In this document: positions 43,513-53,984 of the stretch, piece after piece
Numbering within the stretch: the stretch's first letter is position 1
Layout of the letters: every line of letters begins with the position of its first letter
DNA from: Yponomeuta sedellus
Lineage: Eukaryota; Arthropoda; Insecta; Lepidoptera; Yponomeutidae
Reading direction: 5' to 3'
DNA length: 64,000 nucleotides
Assembly (NCBI GenBank): GCA_934045075.1
Contig: OW203738.1
Location: forward strand, 5,695,487 to 5,759,486
Translations under genes and position numbers: made by a program
Notes under the pieces: model-generated
The model's database searches: none
Told to the model about the DNA's origin: nothing
Seen by the model: the letters and a program-made list of their open reading frames with translations, nothing else

Positions 43513-44845
43513 GTAAAGTGTAGTTTTGAGTCCCATGTTAACTAAGACATGATTTTTTCCATGAATGGCGCTAGTTAGCTCCAGGTAGTTCCTTAAAGCT
43601 TCATACAAACTTAGCAGCTCTGTAAAAGCTTCTTGGACGAGACTAGATTCCCCTATAAAAGTAGTAACAGCCTCCAGTACGTGTGGCATTAATATTCAGT
43701 GAGTCTGCAGCAGTAGGCTCGTAAAACAAAGTGGCGGCTAACCCCGGCGCGCCACGCGTTAGCTTCGGGATTTTCCGCCATCATGTATGAGAAAACATTT
43801 TTCCTGTAGGCGGACTGTAAAGGATGTCACTCTACTTGAGCGTCCCATTTTTGTGTGGTGTTTGTGGAAGTTGCGCTTAAGTACAAAGGTTTAACAACTT
43901 ATGCCCCAGCATGTTACACCAAGGTTTTTTCTTTTTATTGTAAATTGTATATTATTAAGGAACACCAACGGGTCGACACCATAATACTCACGTAGATATT
44001 GTTTTATGGAGTAAGTGCCAAAATTTGTGAAATAGTTTGCTAAAAAACCTGTTCTAACTACTACGTCTTAGTAGTCACTTCACCTATGTAGGATAGTTAG
44101 AAGAGAAGTTATACGATCTACGTGTATCAATTGACACAGATAAAGAAGGCTTAAATTTCTTTCTATTTAGTAAAAAAGTACGAAAGTATCGGGCAGGTTG
44201 AGAACCTAAATAAGCCATCGTTGCTCATATTACACACTTATTACTATTTTACCAACAACAATAGTTCTTTTTTACTTGCTTTCTAATAATAAGGGCGATT
44301 TTTAGTGTTCTCTATGCATCTATCTATATCTGTATATTTGTGTGTTAAGGTAATTTCCTGTAATATGTTTAATAAAGAATATCCAATCTATCTGTCCACC
44401 TTCTCTTTGAGGCATTCAATCACAGACGCCGTTAAACCAACATAAAAAACCGTTTCCCCCACAACCAAACCCATAAGTAGAGCACCACTCCCGCCAGTTC
44501 AACTGCACCGTTTAACCCTACGGGCCACCACCTGTTGCTCGCATACGACACCATGCATCTACGCGGCTACATATACACGTCTACGTACAGGGTTAACCCC
44601 ATGTGACGTCCCCATCCGGGCCTCCTTGCCGGGAAAATGCCGCCAGAATTGCGTGGGAAACGTCTGGGAAAACTGTGTGTGACTTTATTCGCGAGGCGTT
44701 TTCGTGGTTAGGAAGGTTGTTGGGGGGCGGGGTAGATTTATTCTGTGACAAATTCTCGTGTGCTTTATTTGGTAATTTGGGGAAAGCCGTGGAACCCTTT
44801 TCTACTTTTGCAGTCTGGTTAGGTCGCAGTCTGTGATCTTAGGTT
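43513..44845. other. No recognised gene
   Basis: A GC-richer patch at 44400-44830 contains a 77-codon plus frame (44603-44836) without a known motif. The rest is AT-rich. Confidence 0.4.
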
Positions 44846-44851
44846 ACGAGG

Positions 44852-45310
44852 TTCTTCAGCGACTCGTTTACTGTAACGGCCACTCGGCTGTGGAATGATA
44901 TCCTGGTCTCAATAATGCACTCCCCGTCCTCAGCTGTCTTTAAAAACAAGGTTAAGGAGTTTTATCTGTCCCTGCAAATTTAGTATTCGTGCATTCTTCT
45001 TTTTATTGTCTTTTCCGTTTTTCTCCATATGGGTACACAATATTGTATTTATTTACTCATCGCGTAGATTGTTATTGTAACGTATTTATGTAAGTTTATC
45101 ATAACTATATATGTAATTATTTAAGTAGGTAGTATATAAGTAGTGTTTTAATATATTCATATTTGCACCGACTACCCGTCTCTTATTTCCTTCAGCAACT
45201 TTCCGTCGTGAGGTTGTCTGGAAGAAATTGCTTTTGGCAATAAGGCGGCCAATTGTACTTTGTACCTTTACCTGTGTTATAATATGTGCTCTAGTGTACA
45301 ATAAAGAATT
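44852..45310 (+). pseudogene. CR1/Jockey-like LINE 3' end
   Basis: The frame 44852-44983 reads FFSDSFTVTATRLWNDIL...SSAVFKNKVKEFYLSLQI then TAG, the conserved C-terminus of these RTs. The 3' UTR has GGAAGAAATTGCTTTTGGCA, AATAAGGCGGCCAATTGTA and AATAAAG at about 45300. Confidence 0.85.
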
Positions 45311-45504
45311 TTATCTTAGGATAAGTTACGTACAACTCTTACGATATGTTATCTACGTACCGTTGACAGGACATCGATATTTAAACACAAGTAACCTACT
45401 CACTGACGGGTTGGGCGAACTTGTAACTAAACGTAAAAGTTGACCTGACATAGATTATAAAGGGTTATTTGTTCATCTATTTTGGCTCCGTTCGTGTTGA
45501 AAAC

Positions 45505-45835
45505 TCAACATCATCAACCCATTATGTCCCCACCGAGGGGCACGGGTCTCTTCCTTGGGGAAGGTGTAGGCCATACTTTGGATTGGTAGAGGCTTGCAAG
45601 ACTAGTGGCTGGCCTTACTGTCAGAAGTCTTCAAGCCGCCCTAAGGCCTCTTACTTGGCTTAACGACTGCGATCTTTCGACGGCAAACGACACCAAGCTA
45701 ACGTGCCTTGCGAAGCACGGAACCGCTCGGAAAAATTCCATTAGCGTTAGTCATAGCCGGTCACCCATCCATGCACTGAACTCGTGATAGTTTAAGATCA
45801 CTCAGGCAGCCGGGGCTACGAGCGTTTGAACACTG
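45505..45835 (+). repeat. Repeat M, degraded
   Basis: ATCAACCCATTATGTCCCCA, TACTTTGGATTGGTAGAGGC, CTTCAAGCCGCCCTAAGGCC, GAAGCACGGAACCGCTCGG. The frames of 60-64 codons over it are artefacts. Confidence 0.8.
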
Positions 45836-46075
45836 CTGACTATTTTAAATAACTGAAGAAGCTCTCTCCCACACCCACTCTTAAATGCTCAAATAAATCA
45901 CTATCAAGAGCGTGGAGTGAATCTATCGTTATTAATTTGTCCTGTATCTAGTCAAGAGACAATGGGACGGGTGACGCGCACATTCTAGTAGGTATATGGT
46001 CCGGTTTAACGGTCAACGTATGGAGTGTTCCTATGAAGCATGGTAGGTTATTTAATAATTAATTTAAGAAAATTC

Positions 46076-46334
46076 TTCTTCTTCTTCAGGCTATATTATG
46101 TAGTCCACTGTTGGACATAGGCCTCCCCTAATGAGCGCCATAGCGCCCCGTCTTCAGTTTGCCGCATCCAGCATCTGCCGGCAGTTTTTCGCAGATCGTC
46201 ATCCCACCTGGTCGGAGGGCGTCCTACACTACGTTTGCCGAGTCGCGGTCTCCACTCAAGAACACGTTTACTCCAACGGTTGTCGGTTCTTCGCGAGATA
46301 TGGCCAGCCCACAGCCACGAAAATTTAAGAAAAT
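46076..46334 (-). pseudogene. RTE-like LINE RT C-terminus plus repeat C 3' UTR
   Basis: Minus frame from about 46334 to 46096 reads WAGHISRRTDNRWSKRVLEW, KRSVGRPPTRWDDDLRKTAG and GEAYVQQWTT then stop, the C-terminus of RTE-type endonuclease-RT proteins. The 3' UTR follows with GGAGGCCTATGTCCAACAGT and a GAA tail at 46076. This copy links repeat C to a LINE. Confidence 0.87.
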
Positions 46335-46732
46335 TATTGTTACAAAATGAATTTAATAGTAGGCTGTATAGGTCTGCAGCCCAAGTGTAATAACAATGTC
46401 GTAAGATTAAAAATAAAAGCGGCGGAAAACAGGTATGGTGTTTTGTTCTTGTCATGTTATACTACTGTTTCATTTCCTCGCAATCGAAAAGAAAAGCAGA
46501 GTTTTTTGCAAACCAAAGTATAAGTTTGAAGTTGAAATTAAAAATTTAAATTTAAATTTCAACTCCAAAATTTATAAATTTAATTAAATATTTTATTTTA
46601 TAATTTATGTATGGCTCTCACTAACATATTTATTTCTATACTGAGTGTCATATTTACTAACAATCTATGGATATTTATTTATCCGAAATAAAGAAATACA
46701 ATACAATACAATAACTCGTCCACAAACCATTT

Positions 46733-47070
46733 TGTGGACTGAAAGAGGATGTAGTGACTAGAATTGAGAAAGGAATGTTGCGTTGGTTTGGACATGTGGA
46801 GAGGATGAAGGAAGAAAGATTGACGAAACAAATATATACTGCGAATGTGAGTGGAAGGGCTGGTATGTGGCTTCCACGGCGGACATACATCGAGCAAATC
46901 GGGGATGTATTAGTGTAAAATAAAAGGTACCCGGAACCGGCGTGCATGCATGCAACGACTAATGAACGTTGATAAAGCGAAGGTGATCTGTCAGGATCTT
47001 GGCAAGTGTTAGTCCCTGGTCTCTGCCTACCCCTCTGGGATACAGGCGTGAGGTTATGTATGTATGTAAA
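46733..47070 (+). pseudogene. LINE tail L with 3' UTR
   Basis: Frame 46733-46918 reads EDVVTRIEKGMLRWFGHVER, RLTKQIYTANVSG and PRRTYIEQIGDVLV then TAA, a typical LINE RT C-terminus. The 3' UTR (CATGCAACGACTAATGAACG, GATAAAGCGAAGGTGATCTG, CCCCTCTGGGATACAGGCG) recurs at 62945-63065 and on the minus strand at 29950-30180. The 199-codon minus frame here is a shadow. Confidence 0.85.
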
Positions 47071-47230
47071 CCATTTTATCCTCGACATTACTATCAGCCT
47101 TCGCCTTCGGGATTTGCTAAAGTCTCGAATAAAAATGGTTCGTTGTGTGCACTGGTTGTAAAATCTATTATTGAAGGTCAAAATCTGTCGAAATAATGCG
47201 TTTATAAAAAAAAGAATGAATTTTGTAGTA

Positions 47231-47480
47231 TGTAATAATTCGTGAGGAAACCCGCAGCTTGGTTGGCTCCGCACGTATTGACTAGTCTTTCCTGTGGGCT
47301 AGGCCGACTAAGCTGTCAGGATGGTATAGGTGCTGGGCAAGCCTACACCATCTATAAAACCATGTCCCAGGCACTACAGCGTCGGAGTGGTCCCTGCACC
47401 CATCTAGTGTGAGTGAGGTTTCCACTGGACGCTGTATAAATCATCTCATTACGTAGATGCAAAAAGGCCAATCGTCATCA
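47231..47480 (+). repeat. Repeat B, 3' two thirds
   Basis: AATTCGTGAGGAAACCCGCA through GGTTGGCTCCGCACGTATTG, GGCCGACTAAGCTGTCAGGA to CGTAGATGCAAAAAGGCCAA. Confidence 0.88.
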
Positions 47481-47712
47481 TCAATAATTTAAAATGCAAA
47501 CGTCTCGTGTATTTAGTGTATATTCCCCACATATTCTTCACATTCTGGTGCACCCTGTAGATGCTGGATGTAGCATCCCACTATCAGCATCTAAACGCGT
47601 CGTGTCACCCGTCAGCTGCCAGCTACCACCGCGACTAGTATAATTGATGCCACGCCAATGACTTCCAGCTTTACCTTGTGGTCCAAGACAGGAACTCTAG
47701 CGTTTAGATCAA

Positions 47713-47885
47713 TCTATGAAATAAAAATGAATCGCTGAATGTCTTGAGCGCAAATCTCGAGAGCAGCTAAACCGATTTGCTAATTCTTTTTTTTAGATTA
47801 TTCATTGAAGTACGAGGCTGGTTCTTACGGAGAGAAAAAATATTTAATATGTGGCAGGCGGTACGAAGTTTGCTGGGTGACCTAG
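47713..47885 (+). mobile_element. Helitron-like unit H, first of a tandem pair
   Basis: 173 bp, starts TCTATGAAATAAAAATGAAT, contains CGCAAATCTCGAGAGCAGC and GAAGTACGAGGCTGGTTC, ends GCTGGGTGACCTAG. It directly abuts the next unit with no base between. Confidence 0.8.
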
Positions 47886-48055
47886 TCTATAATATAAAAA
47901 TGAATCGCTGAATGTGTTGGTAAGCGCAAATCTCGAGAGCAGCTTAACCGATTTTGCTTATTCTTTTTTTTAATATTTCTTGAAGTACGAGGATTGTTCT
48001 AACGGACATTTAAGAATTGACTGTTAGGTGGTACGAAGATCGCTGGGTCAGCTAG
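47886..48055 (+). mobile_element. Helitron-like unit H, second of a tandem pair
   Basis: 170 bp, TCTATAATATAAAAATGAAT to CGCTGGGTCAGCTAG, followed by T. TC start, CTAG end and a short GCTG/CAGC stem near the 3' end fit Helitrons. Confidence 0.8.
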
Positions 48056-48237
48056 TATTCTATAACTATTTAGTTTATTACAGACAAAAAACACAAAAAG
48101 TTACAGGTACAAGACATACAAAAAACACAAAATTGGCAAAAGAAAAAAGTTTATCTCTTTAATTATTACTATGGAGGCAGTACACGATCGCCCTGGAGTT
48201 GTCATTCGTTGCGGGTTTTACGCAATCAGCATTAAGA

Positions 48238-48519
48238 GAGTGCTTAGTGCGAGTTTTTTAAATACTCGATGGTATTAACGTAAACTCATATTTCTATGGC
48301 ATCGAGGAAGCGCCACCTAGCGACAAGTATGGAAATTAAAATTGCTGAGTGCGAGTTGTTTTACGTTGAGAAGTGAACACGTTTAACTGGCAAAACGCTG
48401 TACTGTGATAGCGTTTTGCCAGTTTGAACGGTTAACTTACTCATACTCACTACTCAATGCTCGATTAACGCGGTAGTAAAGTTATTCGATTGGATCTGTC
48501 AAACTCGCACTAAGCACTC
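48238..48519. mobile_element. MITE with 19-bp inverted ends and inner hairpin
   Basis: GAGTGCTTAGTGCGAGTTT (48238-48256) and AAACTCGCACTAAGCACTC (48501-48519), exact. The centre holds ACTGGCAAAACGCT/AGCGTTTTGCCAGT around 48390-48424. No coding. Confidence 0.8.
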
Positions 48520-48611
48520 AGATCGGAACGGCCGGCCTTAAATCAATTGTTTTTTCTTTTTTTTTATTTAACACAGAGCTTAAATCTCCTTGTTTTTAAA
48601 ACTTATTATGT

Positions 48612-48712
48612 CTACTGGCGGCAGTCGCCCATCCTGCACCTGACCGCGCCTGTTGCTCAACTCAAGTGATTGATTCCAATCACTCGGCTCGACTACGCCA
48701 CGAGCGCTTCTT
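48612..48712 (+). repeat. Repeat M, 3' fragment
   Basis: GGCGGCAGTCGCCCATCCTG, TGACCGCGCCTGTTGCTCAA, AAGTGATTGATTCCAATCAC, CGGCTCGACTACGCCACGAG. Confidence 0.85.
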
Positions 48713-49016
48713 AATTATTTTCTACAACCATAAAATTTTCCTCTTGTGCCTTGTGGCACAACTAAGCCGTCCTATTATAAGAGCTAACAAAAGTCACACG
48801 TTGACACTCAGTTCTATAATGCGAGGATTAGACTTACTGTTTTGTAATGTTTGTTTTCATCAAGCTTATCGATTGGTCTTGTTTATTGATTTGCATTATA
48901 ATTGATCCGAGGCAGCGTAGTATCGTGGACAATTGGTTTTAAAATAGGCAGGGTATTGACTATATTCCTTAGTAGAGACTTAAGTTTAAATTAAAATCTG
49001 CAACTACAGTATATCG

Positions 49017-49187
49017 TAAAAACCTATTTAGAGGCTAAAAATTCCACCCATGCCGGGAATCGAACCCGCGAACTCTGGCTGACTGAGCCAGCGCTCTCCC
49101 AACTGAGCTAATGAGTGACTTAATGTCATCAGTGAAATTTCGAACCTCTTTACAATACTCTCTGTATTATGTACAGTATATCTGCAA
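49017..49187 (-). repeat. Repeat A copy
   Basis: AAAACCTATTTAGAGGCTAA, CCGGGAATCGAACCCGCG, CCAACTGAGCTAATGAGTGA, GTGAAATTTCGAACCTC, CTCTGTATTATGTAC. Confidence 0.85.
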
Positions 49188-49318
49188 CGCGTTATGTTTT
49201 ATTTTGTATCCTATGTACGTCACTGCAGGGCACAGATTTCTCTCAGAGGGTATGGGCTTAGTTACGTTTTATTTAACAATTTTTTGCTTAACTTGATGGA
49301 ACCTCTTGTGTCAGCCTA

Positions 49319-49406
49319 ACCCCCGATTCCCCGTACACTATCAGTTAGTCTACTATGAACAGTGTTCAGTTGTTTTTTCACGTTAGTGTACGAGAAACCG
49401 GGGGTA
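49319..49406. mobile_element. Very small MITE-like inverted repeat
   Basis: ACCCCCGATTCCCCGTACAC on the left and TAGTGTACGAGAAACCGGGG on the right pair over about 22 bp with three mismatches; 88 bp in all. Confidence 0.6.
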
Positions 49407-49457
49407 CGACTTCACAGAGGAGTAAGTAAAGATACCAAAGAAGAAGAAAAAACACTG

Positions 49458-49860
49458 TGAGTCGGTTTCTGAACTGAGAATTTTACTGAGCAAATACTTA
49501 AGTAACGTTGTGTCTTAAAACCTATTTAGAGGCTAAAAATTCCACCCATGCCGGGATTCGAAACCGCGATCTCTGGCTATCCGTGCCAGCGGTCTTTCCA
49601 ACTGAGCTAATGGGCGACTCACCGGCATCAGTGAAATTTCGAACCTCTTTACAATCTTCTCTGTATTACGTACATATCCCGGCATGGGTGGAATTTTTAG
49701 CCTTTAAATAGGTTTTTAAAATTATCCTTAGCACGGGTTAGTGCATTAAAAAGAATATAACGTTCTGTCTGTCACGCTCTTTTCTGTGAAATTCGATGAG
49801 GCAGGACTACAGACTACTTAGACAAATTCTCGAAGGGCCGGTTCCTGAATTTCCCGAATT
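49458..49860. mobile_element. MITE F interrupted by repeat A
   Basis: GTCGGTTTCTGAACTGAGAA...TAACGTTGTGTCT (to 49515) resumes at 49758 with TAACGTTCTGTCT and GTCACGCTCTTTTCTG, ending near GGCCGGTTCCTGAA. The 13-bp duplication has one mismatch. Confidence 0.8.
49516..49757. mobile_element. Repeat A fold-back unit with target duplication
   Basis: 242 bp with inverted arms of about 40 bp (AAAACCTATTTAGAGGCTAA on the left, ATTTTTAGCCTTTAAATAGG on the right), a tRNA-like segment on the minus strand, and the CCTTAGCACGGGTTAGTGCA tail ending A-rich. Flanked by TAACGTTGTGTCT / TAACGTTCTGTCT. Confidence 0.85.
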
Positions 49861-49862
49861 GA

Positions 49863-50115
49863 CGGCCGCGGTGGCGCAGCGGTTTGGCACGTTGACAGTA
49901 AAACCGAAGGTCTCGGGTTCTTCGGGTTCGGACAAACTAGAAAACGAACTTTTCTAGTTTGTCTCGGGTGTTGGATGTTATCTATGTATTTATTCTATTA
50001 AATCTACCGTCGAGTTAGAACCTATAACACAAGTAATTTAGTTGTACTTAGTATAGGGCTAACGAGATTTGTGTAGTATGTCCATGGATACTTTTTTATT
50101 TATATTGTTTATTTA
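49863..50115 (+). repeat. Repeat E (SINE-like), with head
   Basis: GCCGCGGTGGCGCAGCGGTT and a GTCTCGGGTTC box form a tRNA-like head. The body matches 965-1125. Confidence 0.8.
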
Positions 50116-50119
50116 ATTG

Positions 50120-50290
50120 AGAATTTCGGTAAGTAGATAAGTAACGTTAAGTAACGTTTTTTCACGCTCTTTGCTGAGAAAATAGAGGACGCAGCACTAC
50201 TGTTAAGTGTGTACTTAGCAAAATTCTCAATTCAGCAATTGGCCCTGTCTTTAGAGACAGGGCCAATTGCTGAATTGAGAATCCACTGAA
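50120..50290. mobile_element. MITE F ending in a perfect palindrome
   Basis: CACGCTCTTTGCTGAGAAAA centre and TACTTAGCAAAATTCTCAAT end. 50223-50250 and 50255-50282 are an exact 28-bp inverted repeat around TTAG. Confidence 0.8.
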
Positions 50291-50491
50291 TTCTCTGAAT
50301 TACTGGCTTAGGCCCGTTTAAGCTTGTAACGGTGCAGACCTCTTTAAACCATTTTTTAGATTTCTTTTTCTATCCACCACTTTCAAATATTTAAAATAAC
50401 GTCACACATTTTTCAATTTCGGTCATCTTCATCATTACCACTTTTTTACCTGCTTATCCGTTTTTATCCAGTTTTCTGAGTTTAATATAAA

Positions 50492-50678
50492 CTACCTGAC
50501 CCAGCGAACTTTGTACCGCCTAACAGTCAGTTCTTTATTTTTTTTTTATTTTTCTCTCCGTAAAAACCATTCTCGTACTCCAAGGAATATTCTAAGAAAA
50601 GAATTAGCGAAATCGGTTCAGCTGCTCTCGAGATTTGCGCTTACCAACACATTCAGCGATTCATTTTTATATTATAGA
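50492..50678 (-). mobile_element. Helitron-like unit H
   Basis: Minus strand from TCTATAATATAAAAATGAAT to CGCTGGGTCAGGTAG; the terminal CTAG has mutated to GTAG. Confidence 0.75.
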
Positions 50679-50734
50679 GACATAAATAGTATAAATAAAC
50701 CACAAAGTTAAAGTCGTTTCAGTTTTATTATTTA

Positions 50735-51075
50735 CTAGCTTTTGCCCGCGACTCCGTACACATAGAATTTTTTTGCAACCTCGTTCACTTCCTTAGCGGT
50801 TAAATTTAGAAAAACGGCGAAAAACGTATTCAATCAATTGTGTTGAAGAGCATTTATTTTAAGTTTCAAGAAAATTAGACAACATTCTTCAACATTCCCA
50901 TACAAATTTAGGCAACCCTTTTCGCCCCCCTAGGGGTTGAATTTTAAAAAATCCGGTCTTATTCTTTGCTTACATTATATGCCCTCTGTGCAAAATTTCA
51001 GCTTCCTATATCCCACGGCTTGGGCTGGGCGTTGATGAGTGAGTCAGTCAGTCAGGACTTTAAATTTTATATATC
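50735..51075 (-). repeat. Unclassified dispersed repeat ending CTAG
   Basis: ACTAGCTTTTGCCCGCGACT through TTGATGAGTGAGTCAGTCAG. On the minus strand it ends GGGCAAAAGCTAG followed by T, which would suit a Helitron, but I see no matching TC start. A similar CTGACTGACTGGCTCATCAA string lies near 3105. Confidence 0.5.
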
Positions 51076-51286
51076 CTCCTAAGCCCTGGAGGTAACAGTT
51101 ACTTCAAGTGTTCTAAAACTACGTAGATTTTTAAGAACTTTTTTTTTTCTTTTTGTCCGAAAAATTATGAGGAAAACAATGGACCTGATGGAACAGTAAG
51201 TTTTCCGGACTTCCTACTAAATCATTGGGTGTAAATTAAGAAAGATATTCGTTATGTCCTATTTCTGGGACGCCAGGGCTTAAGGG

Positions 51287-51610
51287 TATATAAAAGTTCT
51301 ACAACACTAGAAGCTTGAATCACAATTGGCACTAAGCGACCACTAGCGCAGTCCACAGTATCACTACGCGATGACAGTTGATCAGCCTACATAGATCATC
51401 TCAGCCACTCGCACACACTTACCCAGCTCAAAGAGCTCCAAACCACCATTGCACGCTCCCGGAACAAAACAAAAGGCGTCCAAAAGAGACCATTAAAAAA
51501 CTATTAATGTACCTATCGTACAATAAACAGCTCATCGCTTCTCAGATAACGCCCAAAGTGAGCGAGATAATGTGATCGATTGTGGGAATCGTCGAGATGC
51601 CCGGTGACAG
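51287..51610 (+). promoter_or_regulatory. Promoter-like block with possible first exon
   Basis: TATATAAAAG at 51287-51296, an initiator-like TCACAATT about 25 bp downstream (51319), and at 51597 an ATG in CGAGATGCCC followed by GACAGTAAGT, a good splice donor at 51610. The layout would suit a short first coding exon (MPGD...). No downstream exon is recognised, so this is a suggestion only. Confidence 0.3.
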
Positions 51611-51704
51611 TAAGTTACATTTAAGTTGGAGCTAAGTAGACTAGAGTGAGCGTGTGAGATAGCATCGCCATATGCCAGCCGAATGATTTTGATACTTTCG
51701 ATCA

Positions 51705-52031
51705 GTATCGGACCTCGTATGTCTAAACTGCTGGGGCACGGGTCTCTTCCTGCATCACAGGAAGGTTAGGCCGTATTCCACCACGGAGGCCAAATCAGCG
51801 TTGGTGTAGGATTGTAAGACAGTGGCGGTTACTTTCAGAATTTATCAAGCCGCCCCATAAGGTCTTTTGACACGGCTCAACGACTGCCATTACATGTCAG
51901 CCGGCAGAACCGGTTTAGCTTGCGTGGACTAGCGGTAGTCACGAGACGATCAACTATCCTGACCGCGGCTGTTGTTGCTTAACTCAAGTGATTTATTCCA
52001 ATCACTCGGTTCCACTAGGCCACGAGCGCTT
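51705..52031 (+). repeat. Repeat M copy
   Basis: ATCGGACCTCGTATGTCTAA, TTCCTGCATCACAGGAAGG, TTTATCAAGCCGCCCC, then an internal deletion and CACTCGGTTCCACTAGGCCA. Confidence 0.83.
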
Positions 52032-52944
52032 CAATACTTGCTTAGACTTAAGAATAATACAGTTACTTAAATATTTACCAATAAAAGGTATAGCATTTAT
52101 AATCAGATATACATAACATAATTTCCGATAAAATTCTATAAGAGGACTGAAGGAAAGACATACCTACATTTTTTTCAACTTGTTTCCGTAGGTCTGAAAA
52201 ATCTGGAAAATAGTAAACGTAAATACGCATACACATATTTTATGTAAGGTGGTTTAACGTTCACGGGATATTTCCGAAAAACTGTAGATTTTATCGTGTC
52301 TTCTTAAACTATGCTTAGACTTCAAATGAAAATATTTTTCTGTGTTAAGGATTTCTTATTTCTAGTGGAGATTTTTTATAGATAGATAAAAACATTTATT
52401 CGGCGGCACAATACTCAAACATGACATAAACACTGTACAACCATGAATCAAACAGAAATGTAAAAACAAAAAAATTAAGCGTAACATCATAACGGACAAA
52501 GCACGTTGTAAAATTCCTTCGTACATTTTTCAAGTATCAAGACCTCTCCATCCCACTCCACGTGTCACCACAAACAACCGAACCTCCTCACTCATACATA
52601 ACGCGGCTGACATACATTGCCCCGCATAATATAATCCCTATAATCACATTTCTCATAATAACGTCATTAGAATTAGAGCTTCGTGTGCGGTCCTTAGCCT
52701 AGCGACCGTACTGTCACGATTGCTTTACGTGTGTTGGGGGCTTAATGCCTATTTATGTGTGGTTTTAAGTATGTGATGCGTATGCGAAGTTGGTAGGAGA
52801 TTTTGGTTTTTATCTCTTCAACTAGTGACCGGCCCGGATGTCTCTTGTGATTAGACAGAGCCACGTTTTTTGTTTGTATCTAATTTCTGTGGTGCATTTT
52901 GTTTATCATTACTTAATTTACCCGCACTGTTGGCTAAGGACTGT
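52032..52944. other. Mostly unassigned DNA
   Basis: 52378-52440 (TAGATAGATAAAAACATTTATTCG) is a reversed LINE-tail type sequence. The rest shows nothing recognisable. Confidence 0.45.
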
Positions 52945-53202
52945 TTTCTGAATTGAGAATTTTACTAAGTAAATATTTAAGTAACGTTCTGTCACGCTCT
53001 TTGCTGAGAAATTCGAAGAAACAGCGCTACAGTTAATCTAGACCCAAGTTGTATTTCTATGTATGTGATATCGTTGCCTCGCTACTTTACCACAGGTTTA
53101 TGGTAAAAACCGTTGGTACCGGCTTTCATGATAGTGGCAGTCGTTAAGCCATGTCAGAGGCCTTATGTTCGGCTTGATAACTTTCGACAGTAAGGTCCAC
53201 GT
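52945..53202. repeat. MITE F left half, then repeat M fragment
   Basis: 52945-53040 matches the left part of MITE F (TTCTGAATTGAGAATTTTAC, ACGTTCTGTCACGCTCTTTG). 53105-53202 is minus repeat M (GTGGCAGTCGTTAAGCCATG, AGGCCTTATGTTCGGCTTGA). Confidence 0.75.
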
Positions 53203-53249
53203 GGTGGTCAAATCTATTGAAAGACGTCATAACCAGAGCCAGCCTTACT

Positions 53250-53391
53250 ACTGCCAGCCTTACTACTAAAAGTTTTTTTTTTGGAATAAAATACTTTTAG
53301 TAGTAAGGCTGGCAGTGGTACCGTAGTATTTTATTTTTATAACCAACTACAAAGAATATTCTATATAGATATAATATTCTTTGTAGTTGGT
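53250..53391. repeat. Two adjacent perfect hairpins
   Basis: 53250-53273 and 53293-53316 pair over 24 bp (ACTGCCAGCCTTACTACTAA...). 53342-53360 and 53373-53391 pair over 19 bp (ACCAACTACAAAGAATATT). The first loop contains a T run. Confidence 0.93.
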
Positions 53392-53404
53392 ACAGGGTAC
53401 AATA

Positions 53405-53490
53405 ACGAGATAGCTTTTTATTGTACTCTAGAACACGTTACATAAAAAATTGTATAGATACATAATAAAATCGTTGGCTTTACTGCTTAA
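53405..53490 (-). repeat. Reversed LINE 3' end
   Basis: GAGATAGCTTTTTATTGTAC and TTGGCTTTACTGCTTAAAGC resemble the CR1-like 3' UTR on the opposite strand (compare 26555-27005). Confidence 0.5.
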
Positions 53491-53980
53491 AGCTGTTTTT
53501 TCCAGTCATTCCCATTATGAAGAAATATTATTTTCATTTTCGAGACAAAAATTTATAGTGCATTTGAAGATAAAATCGAGATTATTATCTGAATCTGAAT
53601 CACAATAGGCTTCCAAAGGCATTCATGTAATAAGTGTCAAAGTGGAAATAGTGAAAAGTCGAAATAATCTCCTACCGTTTATCATTTTGTTTACACCAAA
53701 CGGTCGTTTTGAATGGCCGCCGATACGATCTTAACATTGGCAAATAATTTAAGCTGTTCACTTGATTTATTTGTCCTATTAAAATGTAAGTAGGTATGCT
53801 AATTTCAACACTGCTTACTAAAGCCTTTTAACGATACTAATGATCTCTTGAAGTTGTAAAACAATAATTGATTTCTATATTTCTATTTAAGCAGCACTTA
53901 AAATGACTAACGAGCAGGTGTGGGCATCAGCAGACTGCTCCATTTCGATTATTAATTTATTTGAATTTTATTCGTCAGAA
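53491..53980. other. No recognised feature
   Basis: AT-rich DNA. Confidence 0.45.
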
Positions 53981-53984
53981 ATTA

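Noticed and set aside
44603..44836. 77-codon plus frame as a small gene
   Set aside because: Balanced composition, but no signal peptide, motif or splice signal that I can support.
46675..47274. 199-codon minus frame
   Set aside because: It runs antisense to a recognisable LINE RT tail and its 3' UTR on the plus strand and ends in repeat B.
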